Positions 1 through 7,731 are shown, counted from the stretch's first letter. The stretch is 11,651 nt of DNA from Pseudomonadota bacterium (GCA_023425455.1 JAFACP010000204.1:1-11651); one strand, 5' to 3'. Notes: generated by a model not told the origin, from the letters alone. Made by a program: numbers and translations.

Positions 1-375
1 GCCCGGTGGGGGGCACCAACGCTCGACGTGTGGGTGGTGCGCAAAGACTTCGCCAGCCAACATCCTGAGGTGGTGCAAGCTTTTGCCAGAAGCGCCATCG
101 ACGCCCAGCAGCCGTATATCAGCAACCCGGATGCGTGGCTGAAACAGCCCGACAATCTGGAAAAACTGTCGCGCCTGAGCGGGGTGCCGCAGGCGGACGT
201 GCCGGGACTGGTGAAGGGCAACACCTACCTGACGCCTGCGCAGCAGCGGCAGCAGCTTTCCGGCCCGGTGAACAAGGCGATTATCGATACCGCCACCTTC
301 CTGAAAGCGCAGGGCAAAGTGCCCGCCGTGGCGGCGGATTACAGCCAGTACGTCACCGATCGCTTTGTGAAATAA
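1..375 (+). CDS. tauA: Taurine ABC transporter periplasmic binding protein TauA, C-terminal part (5' end outside window)
   Basis: The frame is open from base 1 to TAA at 373-375, giving the last 124 residues; the start lies off the left edge. TauA is the periplasmic taurine-binding component that delivers substrate to TauB/TauC under sulfate starvation. The visible part runs through a [12 protein letters not shown] segment, a [10 protein letters not shown] segment and a C-terminal [11 protein letters not shown], which closely match E. coli TauA as remembered. The signal peptide and N-terminal lobe cannot be assessed. Only 10 nt separate its stop from the tauB ATG, as expected in the tauABCD operon. 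The Cbl/CysB-controlled promoter would be upstream of the window. An internal GTG at 28 is not a real start, because the homology continues upstream of it. Confidence 0.96.
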   Translation, partial: ARWGAPTLDVWVVRKDFASQHPEVVQAFARSAIDAQQPYISNPDAWLKQPDNLEKLSRLSGVPQADVPGLVKGNTYLTPAQQRQQLSGPVNKAIIDTATFLKAQGKVPAVAADYSQYVTDRFVK

Positions 376-385
376 GGAGTTTGTG

Positions 386-1153
386 ATGCTGAATATTGCC
401 AGTCTGTATGCCGATTACGCGGGCAAACCGGTGCTGGAGGATATCAACCTGACGCTGAACAGCGGTGAACTGCTGGTGGTGCTCGGCCCGTCCGGCTGCG
501 GGAAAACCACTCTGCTGAATCTGATTGCCGGGTTTGTCCCTTATCAGCATGGCACCATTCAACTGGCAGGTAAAAAGGTTGAGGGCCCTGGCGCCGGGCG
601 CGGCGTGGTCTTTCAGGATGAGGGACTGCTGCCGTGGCGTAACGTGCAGGACAACGTGGCCTTCGGTCTGCAGCTGGCGGGCGTCAGCCGTGAAAAGCGG
701 CTGGCAACCGCCCGTGAGATGCTGAAGAAAGTCGGCCTGCAGGGGGCGGAGAAGCGCTTTATCTGGCAGCTTTCCGGCGGCCAGCGCCAGCGCGTCGGTA
801 TTGCCCGTGCGCTGGCGGCGAACCCGCAGCTGTTGCTGCTGGATGAACCCTTTGGCGCGCTGGATGCCTTTACCCGCGAGCAGATGCAAACCCTGCTGCT
901 GCGCCTGTGGCACGAGAGCAGCAGACAGGTGCTGCTGATCACCCACGACATTGAAGAGGCGGTATTTATGGCGACCGAACTGGTGCTGTTGTCGCCGGGG
1001 CCAGGGCGGGTGCTGGAGCGCCTGCCGCTCGGGTTTGCCCGCCGCTATGTGGCCGGAGAGCCGGTGCGCAGCATCAAATCCGATCCGCTGTTTATTGAAC
1101 AGCGCGAATATGTCTTAAGCCAGGTGTTTGCCCGGCGGGAGGCCTTCTCATGA
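386..1153 (+). CDS. tauB: Taurine ABC transporter ATP-binding protein TauB
   Basis: Cytoplasmic ATPase that powers taurine import through TauC. The ATG at 386 was chosen over the GTG at 383 because it gives 255 residues, the length of E. coli TauB, and because AAGGAG (374-379) is 6 nt away. All ABC motifs are present with this numbering: Walker A GPSGCGKT at 34-41, Q-loop Gln77, signature LSGGQ at 129-133, Walker B LLLLDEP at 149-155 and the switch His187 in LLITHD. The C-terminus ends REAFS, as in the E. coli protein. The stop overlaps the tauC start by 4 nt (ATGA), implying translational coupling. The gene looks intact, although its membrane partner TauC carries a nonsense codon. Confidence 0.97.
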   Translation: MLNIASLYADYAGKPVLEDINLTLNSGELLVVLGPSGCGKTTLLNLIAGFVPYQHGTIQLAGKKVEGPGAGRGVVFQDEGLLPWRNVQDNVAFGLQLAGVSREKRLATAREMLKKVGLQGAEKRFIWQLSGGQRQRVGIARALAANPQLLLLDEPFGALDAFTREQMQTLLLRLWHESSRQVLLITHDIEEAVFMATELVLLSPGPGRVLERLPLGFARRYVAGEPVRSIKSDPLFIEQREYVLSQVFARREAFS

Positions 1154-1977
1154 GCCTTGTCTTCAGTGAAAAAACGCGTTTCGCGCGCCGCGCATTGCGC
1201 TGGCCGTTTTCCCGTCAGATCACGCTTAGCGCCAGCACCCTGCTGGTGCTGCTGGCGGCGTGGTGGCTGGTTGCCGCGCAGCAGTGGATAAGCCCGCTGT
1301 TTCTGCCGCCGCCTGCGCAGGTGCTGACCAGACTGATCGCCATCGCCGGGCCGCAGGGCTTTATGGAGGCCACCCTGTGGCAGCACCTGGCGGCGAGCCT
1401 GGGCCGTATTCTGCTGGCGCTGCTGGCGGCCGCGATCGTCGGCATTCCTGTTGGGATCGCGATGGGGCTGAGCCCGACGGTGCGCGGCATTCTCGACCCG
1501 TTAATTGAGCTGTACCGCCCGGTGCCGCCGCTGGCGTAGCTGCCGCTGATGGTGATCTGGTTTGGCATCGGCGAAACGTCCAAGATCCTGCTGATTTACC
1601 TCGCGATTTTCGCCCCGGTCGCCCTGTCGGCGCTCTCGGGCGTGAAGAGCGCCCGCCAGGTACGCATTCGTGCGGCGCAGTCCCTCGGAGCCAGCCGCAC
1701 CCAGGTGTTGCTGTGGGTGATTTTACCCGGCGCTCTGCCGGAGATATTAACCGGGCTGCGCATAGGGCTTGGCGTCGGCTGGTCCACGCTGGTGGCCGCT
1801 GAGCTTATCGCCGCCACCCGCGGGCTTGGGTTTATGGTGCAGTCGGCGGGGGAGTTTCTGGCGACTGACGTGGTACTGGCCGGGATTGCGGCGATCGCCG
1901 TGGTCGCCTTTGGATTAGAGCTGGGGTTGCGTGCGCTACAGCGCCGCCTGACGCCCTGGCATGGAGAAACGCAATGA
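1150..1977 (+). pseudogene. tauC: Taurine ABC transporter permease TauC, interrupted by an in-frame amber codon
   Basis: Inner-membrane permease of the taurine importer. Reading through the stop, the reading frame is 275 codons plus the terminal TGA, exactly the length of E. coli TauC, and it matches that protein throughout. Codon 130 (1537-1539) is TAG, in the context PPLA-stop-LPLMVIWFG. The E. coli protein has Trp there, so the simplest lesion is TGG to TAG. The N-terminal fragment is 129 residues and stops inside the transmembrane domain. The EAA-type loop that docks on TauB (RAAQSLGAS, ending ILPGALPEI) lies after the stop. An in-frame ATG at 1549, 10 nt past the TAG, could restart a 142-residue fragment. 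Termini overlap tauB (ATGA at 1150) and tauD (ATGA at 1974). There is no frameshift. Alternatives are a sequencing error or a suppressor tRNA. Confidence 0.92.
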
Positions 1978-2825
1978 GTGAACGTCTGACCATTACCCCG
2001 CTGGGGCCGTATATAGGCGCACAGGTTTCGCATCTCGATGTGACCCGTCCGCTGAGCGATAACCAGTTCGAGCAGCTGTACCACGCGGTGCTGCGCCATC
2101 AGGTGGTGTTCCTGCGCGAGCAGGCGATTACCCCGCAGCAGCAGCGGGCGCTGGCCCTGCGTTTTGGCGATCTGCATATCCACCCCGTTTATCCGCATGC
2201 GGAAGGCGTGGAGGAGATTATCGTGCTGGATACCCACAACGATAACCCGCCGGATAACGACAACTGGCACACGGACGTCACCTTTATCGACACGCCGCCC
2301 GCCGGGGCGATTCTGGCGGCGAAGCGGCTGCCGGAAACGGGAGGCGATACCCTGTGGGCCAGCGGCGTTGCCGCCTTTGAGGCGCTCTCCGCGCCGTTAC
2401 AGACGCTGCTGAGCGGGCTGCGGGCGGAGCATGATTTCAGGAAATCGTTCCAGGAGTATAAGTACCGCAGCAGCGAAGCGGAACATCGGCGCTGGCAGGA
2501 GGCGGTGGCTAAGCACCCGCCGCTGCTGCATCCGGTGGTGCGCACTCATCCGGTCACCGGCAAACAGGCGCTGTTTGTGAACGAAGGATTTACCACCCGT
2601 ATCGTTGATGTCACGGAAAAGGAGAGCCAGACGCTGCTGGGCTTCCTGTTTGCGCATATCACCAGGCCGGAGTTTCAGGTGCGCTGGCGCTGGCAGGAGA
2701 ACGATCTGGCGATCTGGGACAACCGGGTGACGCAGCACTATGCTAATGCGGATTACCTCCCTGCGCGGCGGATCATGCAGCGGGCGACGATTTTGGGGGA
2801 TAAGCCGTTTTATCGTGCCCCCTGA
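1974..2825 (+). CDS. tauD: Taurine dioxygenase TauD, Fe(II)/2-oxoglutarate dependent
   Basis: TauD hydroxylates taurine using O2 and 2-oxoglutarate; the product breaks down to sulfite and aminoacetaldehyde, supplying sulfur. At 283 residues it equals E. coli TauD in length. Key residues fall at the same numbers as in that enzyme: iron ligands His99 and Asp101 (in WHTDVTF) and His255 (in RVTQHYAN), and Arg270, the 2-oxoglutarate carboxylate anchor. The start ATG overlaps the tauC stop by 4 nt. The gene appears intact, but the nonsense codon in tauC may lower its expression by polarity, and its substrate would have to enter by another route if the Tau importer is dead. The related SsuABC system or leaky restart of TauC are possible, neither visible here. 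Confidence 0.98.
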   Translation: MSERLTITPLGPYIGAQVSHLDVTRPLSDNQFEQLYHAVLRHQVVFLREQAITPQQQRALALRFGDLHIHPVYPHAEGVEEIIVLDTHNDNPPDNDNWHTDVTFIDTPPAGAILAAKRLPETGGDTLWASGVAAFEALSAPLQTLLSGLRAEHDFRKSFQEYKYRSSEAEHRRWQEAVAKHPPLLHPVVRTHPVTGKQALFVNEGFTTRIVDVTEKESQTLLGFLFAHITRPEFQVRWRWQENDLAIWDNRVTQHYANADYLPARRIMQRATILGDKPFYRAP

Positions 2826-2829
2826 ATCT

Positions 2830-2856
2830 CTGGCCCTCTCTTTGCAAGAGGGCCGG
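2830..2856. terminator. Hairpin between convergent tauD and acyltransferase genes, probable bidirectional terminator
   Basis: GGCCCTCT (2832-2839) pairs perfectly with AGAGGGCC (2847-2854) around a 7-nt loop; one GU and one CG pair extend it to 10 bp. It begins 6 nt after the tauD stop and lies 8 nt from the end of the opposing gene, where a shared terminator is expected. Neither strand has a good U-tract after the stem, so efficiency is uncertain. Confidence 0.5.
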
Positions 2857-2864
2857 AGTGCGGG

Positions 2865-4565
2865 TTACAGATGGGCTTCTATATACCGCTGATAGCGGTT
2901 GGCCTTCAGGTAACACAAATCCACCAGCACCAGCCCGTCGACGCAGTTGTTAAACGCCGGGTCGCTGCCGAAATCGATAAACTGTACGCCGCCGGGCTCG
3001 CACAGCTCGGAATACTGCTTGTAGAGCGGCGGGATGCCGCAGCCCAGGTTACCGAGCAGGGACTTCAGCTTCGTCAGGTCATCCACGTAATCCACGCCGC
3101 CAAACTGTGCCAGCACGTCCGGCAGCGACGCCGGGTAGGGCTGGCGTGAGGCGGCGAGCGGGTGCGTTGCCGGGAACCAGAGGCGGTAAAAGGCGACCAG
3201 CAGATCCCGGGCCGCAGGCGGTAAGCCGCCGGAAATGGAGACCGGACCGAACAGATAGCGGTAGTGCGGGTAACGCGCCAGATAAGCGCCAATCCCCGAC
3301 CACAGATAATCCAGACCGCGACGTCCCCAGTAGCGTGGCTGAATAAAGCTGCGTCCCAGCTCGATGCCATGCTCCAGCACGTCCTGCATTTTATCGTCGT
3401 AGTGGAACAGACTGTAGCTGTACAGCCCTTGCGCCCCCTGCTTTTGCACCTGTTGCGCGGTTGGCATAAAGCGGTAGGCGCCGACGATCTCCAGATCCTC
3501 GTCATCCCACAGGATCAGATGCAGGTAGTCGTCATCGTAACTGTCCGTATCCCGGCGCTTTCCGCTGCCTTCTTCTACGGCGCGAAAGGCAATTTCCCGC
3601 AGACGTCCCAGCTCACGCAGCAGCGGTGCCTCTTCCTGTCCGTTGCGTTGCCACAGATAGATGGTTTTGCCGTCGCTGGTGCTGCCAAGCCGTTCGGCCT
3701 GGGCCAGCTCGCGCTTCAGCGTTGCCCGATCTTCCGGGCGGGCAATCGCGCACTGGGTGGTAAAGATCCCCGGCACGCCCTTGCCAAGACGGATCACGTG
3801 CTGACGGCACTGCTCGGCCATCTCACGCGAAGAAAGGGTGGCGCTGTGCCAGTGACGCCAGGCAATCTGCTGACCGATTTTTATCGGCAGCTGGCTGTGG
3901 CGGCGGCGGAACATCTGCTGCATCAGCAGCAGCAACGACAGGGTGGGCGACACCAGCGTGATGGCATAAAACAGCGGGCTGTTGCGCGCCTGGATATGTA
4001 CGGGCAGCAGCGGGACACGCAGCCTGCCGGCCAGCTTGATAAACCCCGGGTGCCATTTTTTGTCCTGAATGCCTTTGCGCGTCGGACGCGAGACTTCACC
4101 TGCCGGGAAGACGATCAGGACCCCGGCGTTTTGCAGGTGCTGCTCCATCTGTAGCAGCGAGGCTTTGGCCGTTTTGCCGCCGATATTGTCCACGGGAATG
4201 AACAGTGAGCTGAGCGGCTCAAGGTGGCTCAACATCCTGTTGGTCACGACCCTGACGTCGCGGCGCACCCGCGAGACAGCGTACATCAGCGCCAGCCCGT
4301 CAAGGGTGCCTGTCGGGTGGTTGGCGATAATGACCAGCGGGCCATGTTCGGGAATTTGTTCGAGATCGCGGGCGGAAACGGTGCAGAGAATATCAAGGTG
4401 TTCCAGAACCTGCTCCACCATATCCAGGCCTTTCAGGTGGCGATGTGCGGCGGCAAATTGCCGGAATTCGTCTTCGTAGAACAGTCTTTTTAACAGACTT
4501 TTTTGCCAGGGTGCGGGCCTCGCCTGAGGCCAAAGGTCATCGAGAACGCTATCGAGACTAAACAT
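2865..4565 (-). CDS. Bifunctional acyltransferase: N-terminal PlsC-like plus C-terminal OlsB-like GNAT (OlsF-type candidate)
   Basis: A 566-residue fusion. The N-terminal half (about 60-260) is a glycerolipid acyltransferase domain of the hemolysin-like group: NHPTGTLD at 82-89 supplies the catalytic His83 and Asp89, and IVFPAGEVSR at 151-160 is the substrate-binding motif. The C-terminal half (about 310-475) resembles the OlsB/GNAT acyl-ACP N-acyltransferase domain, with EIVGAYRFMP, a YSLFHYDDKM segment, ELGRSFIQPRYWGRRGLDYLW and an FGPVSISG segment. This order of domains is that of OlsF, which makes ornithine lipids by N- and then O-acylation; that function is inferred. The start is well set by AGGAGGAG shortly before the ATG. 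No signal peptide is seen, so it is probably a cytoplasmic or peripheral membrane enzyme. It lies 115 nt downstream of hemB on the same strand. A lysophospholipid acyltransferase with another acceptor is the main alternative. Confidence 0.8.
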   Translation of the reverse strand: MFSLDSVLDDLWPQARPAPWQKSLLKRLFYEDEFRQFAAAHRHLKGLDMVEQVLEHLDILCTVSARDLEQIPEHGPLVIIANHPTGTLDGLALMYAVSRVRRDVRVVTNRMLSHLEPLSSLFIPVDNIGGKTAKASLLQMEQHLQNAGVLIVFPAGEVSRPTRKGIQDKKWHPGFIKLAGRLRVPLLPVHIQARNSPLFYAITLVSPTLSLLLLMQQMFRRRHSQLPIKIGQQIAWRHWHSATLSSREMAEQCRQHVIRLGKGVPGIFTTQCAIARPEDRATLKRELAQAERLGSTSDGKTIYLWQRNGQEEAPLLRELGRLREIAFRAVEEGSGKRRDTDSYDDDYLHLILWDDEDLEIVGAYRFMPTAQQVQKQGAQGLYSYSLFHYDDKMQDVLEHGIELGRSFIQPRYWGRRGLDYLWSGIGAYLARYPHYRYLFGPVSISGGLPPAARDLLVAFYRLWFPATHPLAASRQPYPASLPDVLAQFGGVDYVDDLTKLKSLLGNLGCGIPPLYKQYSELCEPGGVQFIDFGSDPAFNNCVDGLVLVDLCYLKANRYQRYIEAHL

Positions 4566-4650
4566 GGTTACTCCTCCTGCCGTCTTGCCCAGACAGTAGA
4601 AGGCGCAGATGTCGGTTGTATTGCAGTTTGGTGAAGTTATTGCGCCTGCG

Positions 4651-4672
4651 GCCTCCCCCCGTGGGGAGAGGC
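4651..4672 (-). terminator. GC-rich hairpin just downstream of hemB, possible terminator
   Basis: On the + strand GCCTC (4651-4655) pairs with GAGGC (4668-4672) and CCCC (4656-4659) with GGGG (4663-4666), with one bulged A and a 3-nt loop. It starts 9 nt after the hemB stop. No clear U-tract follows on the - strand, so it may be only a 3'-end stabilising structure or a weak terminator separating hemB from the acyltransferase gene. Confidence 0.35.
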
Positions 4673-4680
4673 GGCGAGGC

Positions 4681-5655
4681 TTAACGCAGGATCTTCTTCT
4701 CGGCCAGATCCAGTGCGAAGTAGCTGAAGATCAGATCCGCGCCCGCGCGTTTGATCGCGCCGAGGCTTTCCAGAGTCACTTTCTCTTCGTCGATCGCGCC
4801 CGCCTGTGCGGCGAACTTGATCATCGCGTACTCGCCGCTGACCTGATACGCCCCCAGCGGCAGCCCGGTGCGTTCGCGGATGTCGCGCAGAATATCCAGA
4901 TACGCGCCCGCCGGTTTCACCATCAGGCAATCCGCGCCCTGGGCTTCATCGAGCAGGGACTCGCGGATGGCTTCGCGCCGGTTGAGCGGGTTCATCTGGT
5001 AGGTTTTGCGGTCGCCTTTCAGCGCGGTGCCTGCGGCTTCACGGAACGGGCCGTAGAAAGAGGAGGCGAATTTCGTGGAGTAAGACATGATGGCGGTGTC
5101 GGTGAAACCGGCGGCGTCCAGCGCCTGACGAATCGCCTGTACCTGGCCGTCCATCGCCGCAGAAGGGGCGATGAAGTCCGCACCGGCCGCAGCTGCCACC
5201 ACCGCCTGTTTGCCGAGGTTCAGCAGGGTGGCGTCGTTATCGACGCCATGATCGCACAGCACGCCGCAGTGGCCGTGAGAGGTGTATTCGCAGAAGCAGG
5301 TATCGGACATGACCACCATCTCCGGCACGGTCGATTTACAGATGCGCGACATACGCGCCACCAGACCATCCTCTTTCCAGGCGTCGCTGCCGGTGGCATC
5401 GGTATGGTGGGAGATACCGAAGGTCATGACTGAGCGGATCCCGACGTTTGCAATGCGCTCGATCTCACGCGCCAGATGTTTTTCCGGAATACGCATCACG
5501 CCCGGCATGGCGTCGATGGCTTTGTAATCATCGATCTCTTCTTCAACAAAAATCGGCAACACCAGATCGTTTAAGGTCAGTGTTGTCTCTTCAAACATGG
5601 CGCGCAGTGCCGGAGACTTGCGCAGGCGACGGGGACGAGCAATTAAATCGGTCAT
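4681..5655 (-). CDS. hemB: Delta-aminolevulinic acid dehydratase (porphobilinogen synthase) HemB
   Basis: Cytoplasmic enzyme condensing two 5-aminolevulinate molecules to porphobilinogen, the second common step of heme biosynthesis. It has 324 residues, the same as E. coli HemB, and matches almost throughout. Zinc-binding Cys120, Cys122 and Cys130 lie in [13 protein letters not shown]. The active-site lysines are Lys195 (in SYSTKFAS) and Lys247 (in CLMVKPAG, the Schiff-base lysine). The protein ends AEKKILR. It is a core housekeeping gene and is apparently intact. Upstream, 161 nt separate it from ampH, with a weak -10-like TACACT on the - strand (5689-5694) but no convincing -35. It does not obviously share a function with its neighbours; the position matches the tau-hemB-ampH order of E. 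coli. Confidence 0.99.
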   Translation of the reverse strand: MTDLIARPRRLRKSPALRAMFEETTLTLNDLVLPIFVEEEIDDYKAIDAMPGVMRIPEKHLAREIERIANVGIRSVMTFGISHHTDATGSDAWKEDGLVARMSRICKSTVPEMVVMSDTCFCEYTSHGHCGVLCDHGVDNDATLLNLGKQAVVAAAAGADFIAPSAAMDGQVQAIRQALDAAGFTDTAIMSYSTKFASSFYGPFREAAGTALKGDRKTYQMNPLNRREAIRESLLDEAQGADCLMVKPAGAYLDILRDIRERTGLPLGAYQVSGEYAMIKFAAQAGAIDEEKVTLESLGAIKRAGADLIFSYFALDLAEKKILR

Positions 5656-5750
5656 GATATGCCTGATGTTTGTGGAACAAAGAGCGGTAGTGTACCTGAA
5701 AGTGGCGGGCGGGGTTTTGCTAAAGTGGGCGCGATCGTCGCCCGTTTTCC

Positions 5751-5811
5751 CTGCCCGCGAGCGCGCCGCACTGGCGCTTTATTCGCGGGCAGCGTTCCCC
5801 GTTTGCCCGCG
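5751..5811. repeat. Nested inverted repeat (three arms of an 8-mer) in the ampH-hemB gap
   Basis: TGCCCGCG occurs at 5752-5759 and 5804-5811, and its exact complement CGCGGGCA at 5784-5791 between them. The middle arm can pair with the left arm (10 bp, CTGCCCGCGA with TCGCGGGCAG, with an inner GCGCC/GGCGC stem at 5763-5767 and 5773-5777) or with the right arm (8 bp, 12-nt loop), but not both. It lies immediately after the ampH stop on the - strand and could end or stabilise ampH mRNA. No U-tract follows. It may instead be a REP-like dispersed element; copy number cannot be checked from one window. Confidence 0.45.
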
Positions 5812-5816
5812 CACGA

Positions 5817-6992
5817 TTAAGGCTGTACTGAAGCCGTAAGCACCTGCGCTTTATTGGCGCTCAGCTCGCTGACTAAATTATTCACCCCGTCGCTCATATT
5901 GACGAAGCGGGTATTCGGGGAGCGTGTGACCACCACGAACGCCCCGACATTCGCCTGCGGGATCATCGCCATATAGGTAATAAACCCGCCGCCGCCGCCG
6001 GTTTTCTGAATAATGCCAGGGTGGCCGTCTTTCGGCGCCATATACACCCAGCCGAGACCGAGCGCATCGGCTTTGCCCGGCACATCCATGCCGGTCACCC
6101 GATGCAGCTGGCTGCGCTGGTAAATCAGGGTCTGCATACGGTCCGCCTGGTTGCTGCGGGAATAGAAATCGGAGGAGAGGAATTGCTGCATCCAGCGCAT
6201 CATATCGCCTGGCGTGGAGTACACCCCACCGCTGCCGACGGCGGCCAGCGTGTTATTGCACGGACTGGCCCCTTTTTCTGCCACCATCAGCCTGCGACAT
6301 TGATCGGGGGACGGGGTGAAGGTGGTGTCTTTCATGCCGAGCGGGCGGGTGATTTGCTCTTCAAACAGCCGGGGATAAGGCTTGCCCGATGCCGTCGACA
6401 GGGCATCGGCCAGCAGATCAAACGCCAGATTCGAATAGGAGGCCTGCGAGCCCGGCGCGCTTTTCAGCGTGGCGGTGCTCAGGTAGTTCCAGCGCTGTTC
6501 GCGCGTCGGCCAGACAAAAACCGGGCGATGCGCTGCGCCGCCAGGCTGCTCACGCGGCAGGGCGCTGGTGTGGGTCGCAAGGTTCACCAGCGTAATCGGC
6601 GTACCCTGATAGGTGGGAACGCGTGCCCCCGGCGGGGCGTATTTACTCAGCGGATCGTTGAGCCTGACCACGCCCTGATCGAGCAGCTTCACCAGCACTT
6701 CACTGGTCATCAGTTTGGTGATGGAGGCAACCCGGATAACCGAGTCCAGCTGCGGATGGACGTTATTCCCCGGACGCGTCTCGCCAAAGCTGCGGAACAC
6801 GCGCTGATTACCGTCGATAACCACCAGCGCCATCCCCGTTGCGCCGCTGCCGTAGTAGATCAGATTGGCATAGCGATCGGCAATGTCAGAGGCCAGAACC
6901 GGGGCCGTCAGAGGCTGGGCAGCCCGGGCGGTGGAGAGGCTCACCGCACACAGCGCGGCGAAAGAGAGCAGACAACGTTTCAACGAAAGCAT
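5817..6992 (-). CDS. ampH: AmpH: periplasmic class C beta-lactamase-related DD-peptidase
   Basis: A low-molecular-mass penicillin-binding protein with DD-carboxypeptidase/endopeptidase activity linked to peptidoglycan recycling and cell shape; it has the beta-lactamase class C fold but poor beta-lactamase activity in E. coli. The 391-residue product carries the nucleophile motif SITK at 90-93, a YSN triad in QASYSNLAFD, and KTGGGGG as the KTG box. Residues 1-24 form a signal peptide ending A-R-A before AQPL. The E. coli protein is a few residues shorter and begins at the equivalent of K5, so the TTG at 6981-6983 is an alternative start; neither start has a good Shine-Dalgarno sequence. It is divergent from the microcin cluster and marks its left boundary. 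Confidence 0.97.
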   Translation of the reverse strand: MLSLKRCLLSFAALCAVSLSTARAAQPLTAPVLASDIADRYANLIYYGSGATGMALVVIDGNQRVFRSFGETRPGNNVHPQLDSVIRVASITKLMTSEVLVKLLDQGVVRLNDPLSKYAPPGARVPTYQGTPITLVNLATHTSALPREQPGGAAHRPVFVWPTREQRWNYLSTATLKSAPGSQASYSNLAFDLLADALSTASGKPYPRLFEEQITRPLGMKDTTFTPSPDQCRRLMVAEKGASPCNNTLAAVGSGGVYSTPGDMMRWMQQFLSSDFYSRSNQADRMQTLIYQRSQLHRVTGMDVPGKADALGLGWVYMAPKDGHPGIIQKTGGGGGFITYMAMIPQANVGAFVVVTRSPNTRFVNMSDGVNNLVSELSANKAQVLTASVQP

Positions 6993-7021
6993 CCATGAAG
7001 TGAATGTGTAAGTAATGCGTA

Positions 7022-7049
7022 TTTATACTACTAAACGGCAGCGTGCAAA
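7022..7049 (-). promoter_or_regulatory. Candidate sigma-70 promoter for ampH
   Basis: On the - strand TTTGCA (7044-7049) and TATAAA (7022-7027) are 16 nt apart, and the -10 lies 29 nt before the ampH ATG. The -10 matches consensus at 5 of 6 positions and the -35 at 4 of 6. This is assigned by eye and no start site is known. Confidence 0.4.
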
Positions 7050-7358
7050 GGGCCGAATAACATAACCATAGTGATAAAAGCGTAACCATGGGTAAATAAG
7101 CGCGATTTCCTTTGGTTCAGCCTGCCGTTTTGTGACATTGGGCAGCTCATCGCACGCCCATCGCCCTGACCTCTTCATAATTTAGTGCGGCGTAAAGCCA
7201 TTAGGCTTGTCAGGTACGAATGATAATTTCGCATAACATATTCACGTAATAAATACAATTTAAATTTACATTTTATTACATATTATCACTATCTTTACAT
7301 TTTAAGTTGTAAGATATTTTCAGCGCACTCATTGCAAAAACGATTTAAGAGGGATGAT
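7050..7358. other. Divergent intergenic region and left boundary of the AT-rich accessory segment
   Basis: No gene is visible here. The ampH-proximal half (to about 7160) is of ordinary composition, then the sequence becomes strongly AT-rich, most clearly at 7238-7320. It includes a small hairpin AAGCC/GGCTT at 7195-7208. Several TTTACA and TTGTCA -35-like hexamers occur (7265-7270, 7294-7299, 7207-7212), but none has a convincing -10 at 16-18 nt, so the microcin promoter cannot be assigned. The shift in composition is compatible with acquisition of the microcin genes and with H-NS binding (inference). AAGAGGG at 7347-7353 is the ribosome-binding site of the microcin gene, 5 nt before its ATG. 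Confidence 0.5.
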
Positions 7359-7700
7359 ATGAATAACATCAGAGAATTAACGTCTGAAGAAATAATCTTA
7401 GTCAGCGGTGGCAACGCAAACAGTAATTATGAGCGTGGCGAGAGTCGAAATCGCAACACTGGAGCCCGTAACTCACTGGCGAAAAATGCCCCGACGCATA
7501 TTTATAATAGTGCTGACTCGTGCGCCGCCGGAATACTCGGGGGGTTAATTGCCGGTTCCCCGGGAGGTCCTGTTGGCATGTTAGCTGGTGTCATTGGTGG
7601 GGCTATCGCAGGTCAATGCACCAAAGAGAGTTTTAGCAATAAATCAGACTCCGGTAGTAAAGATAAAACTAATAATTTCGCCGGGCAATGTCGTTGGTAA
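7359..7700 (+). CDS. Class II microcin precursor with double-glycine leader, microcin PDI-like
   Basis: A 113-residue precursor. Leader MNNIRELTSEEIILVSGG (1-18) has the form recognised by C39-peptidase exporters; cleavage after Gly17-Gly18 would release a 95-residue peptide. The mature N-terminus is hydrophilic (19-54, with GARNSL and NAPTHIY). Residues 58-85 are a glycine-zipper hydrophobic stretch (GILGGLIAG, GGPVGM, GGAIAG), typical of membrane-inserting microcins such as V. Cys55 and Cys87 flank it; a third Cys111 is near the C-terminus (ends GQCRW). From memory it resembles McpM, microcin PDI, across the leader, the NANSN start and the zipper; PDI is reported to use OmpF and to depend on DsbA/B. 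The ATG at 7359 is set by AAGAGGG at 7347-7353; a TTG at 7332 would add nine residues to the leader and is unlikely. Immunity, adaptor and exporter genes follow. Confidence 0.9.
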   Translation: MNNIRELTSEEIILVSGGNANSNYERGESRNRNTGARNSLAKNAPTHIYNSADSCAAGILGGLIAGSPGGPVGMLAGVIGGAIAGQCTKESFSNKSDSGSKDKTNNFAGQCRW

Positions 7701-7731
7701 ATTATCAGTGTTTTCATAATTAATATCATAA

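Noticed and set aside
383..385. GTG start for tauB three bases upstream of the ATG
   Set aside because: ATG at 386 gives the usual 255-residue length and normal spacing to AAGGAG.
1549..1977. Separate 142-residue permease gene after the tauC stop
   Set aside because: It continues the tauC frame exactly and aligns with the C-terminal half of TauC; it is the remainder of the interrupted gene, not a distinct gene.
3264..4154. Open frame of 296 codons on the + strand opposite the acyltransferase gene
   Set aside because: It is the antisense shadow of a conserved enzyme gene, with low-complexity Gln/His/Arg composition and no motif.
4609..5433. Open frame of 274 codons on the + strand opposite hemB
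   Set aside because: It is antisense to hemB; the translation is rich in Arg/Gly/His repeats and no family is recognisable.
5689..5694. hemB promoter with -10 TACACT on the - strand
   Set aside because: No acceptable -35 hexamer is found 16-18 nt away, so it was not listed as a promoter.
6021..6998. Long open frame on the + strand opposite ampH (325 codons)
   Set aside because: It lies wholly antisense to ampH, a clearly conserved gene, in GC-rich DNA where antisense frames stay open by chance; its product shows no recognisable domain.
7332..7358. Upstream TTG start for the microcin gene
   Set aside because: It would put nine charged residues before the leader, and it lies upstream of the AAGAGGG site that is well spaced for the ATG at 7359; Gly-Gly leaders of this class start close to the IRELT-type motif.
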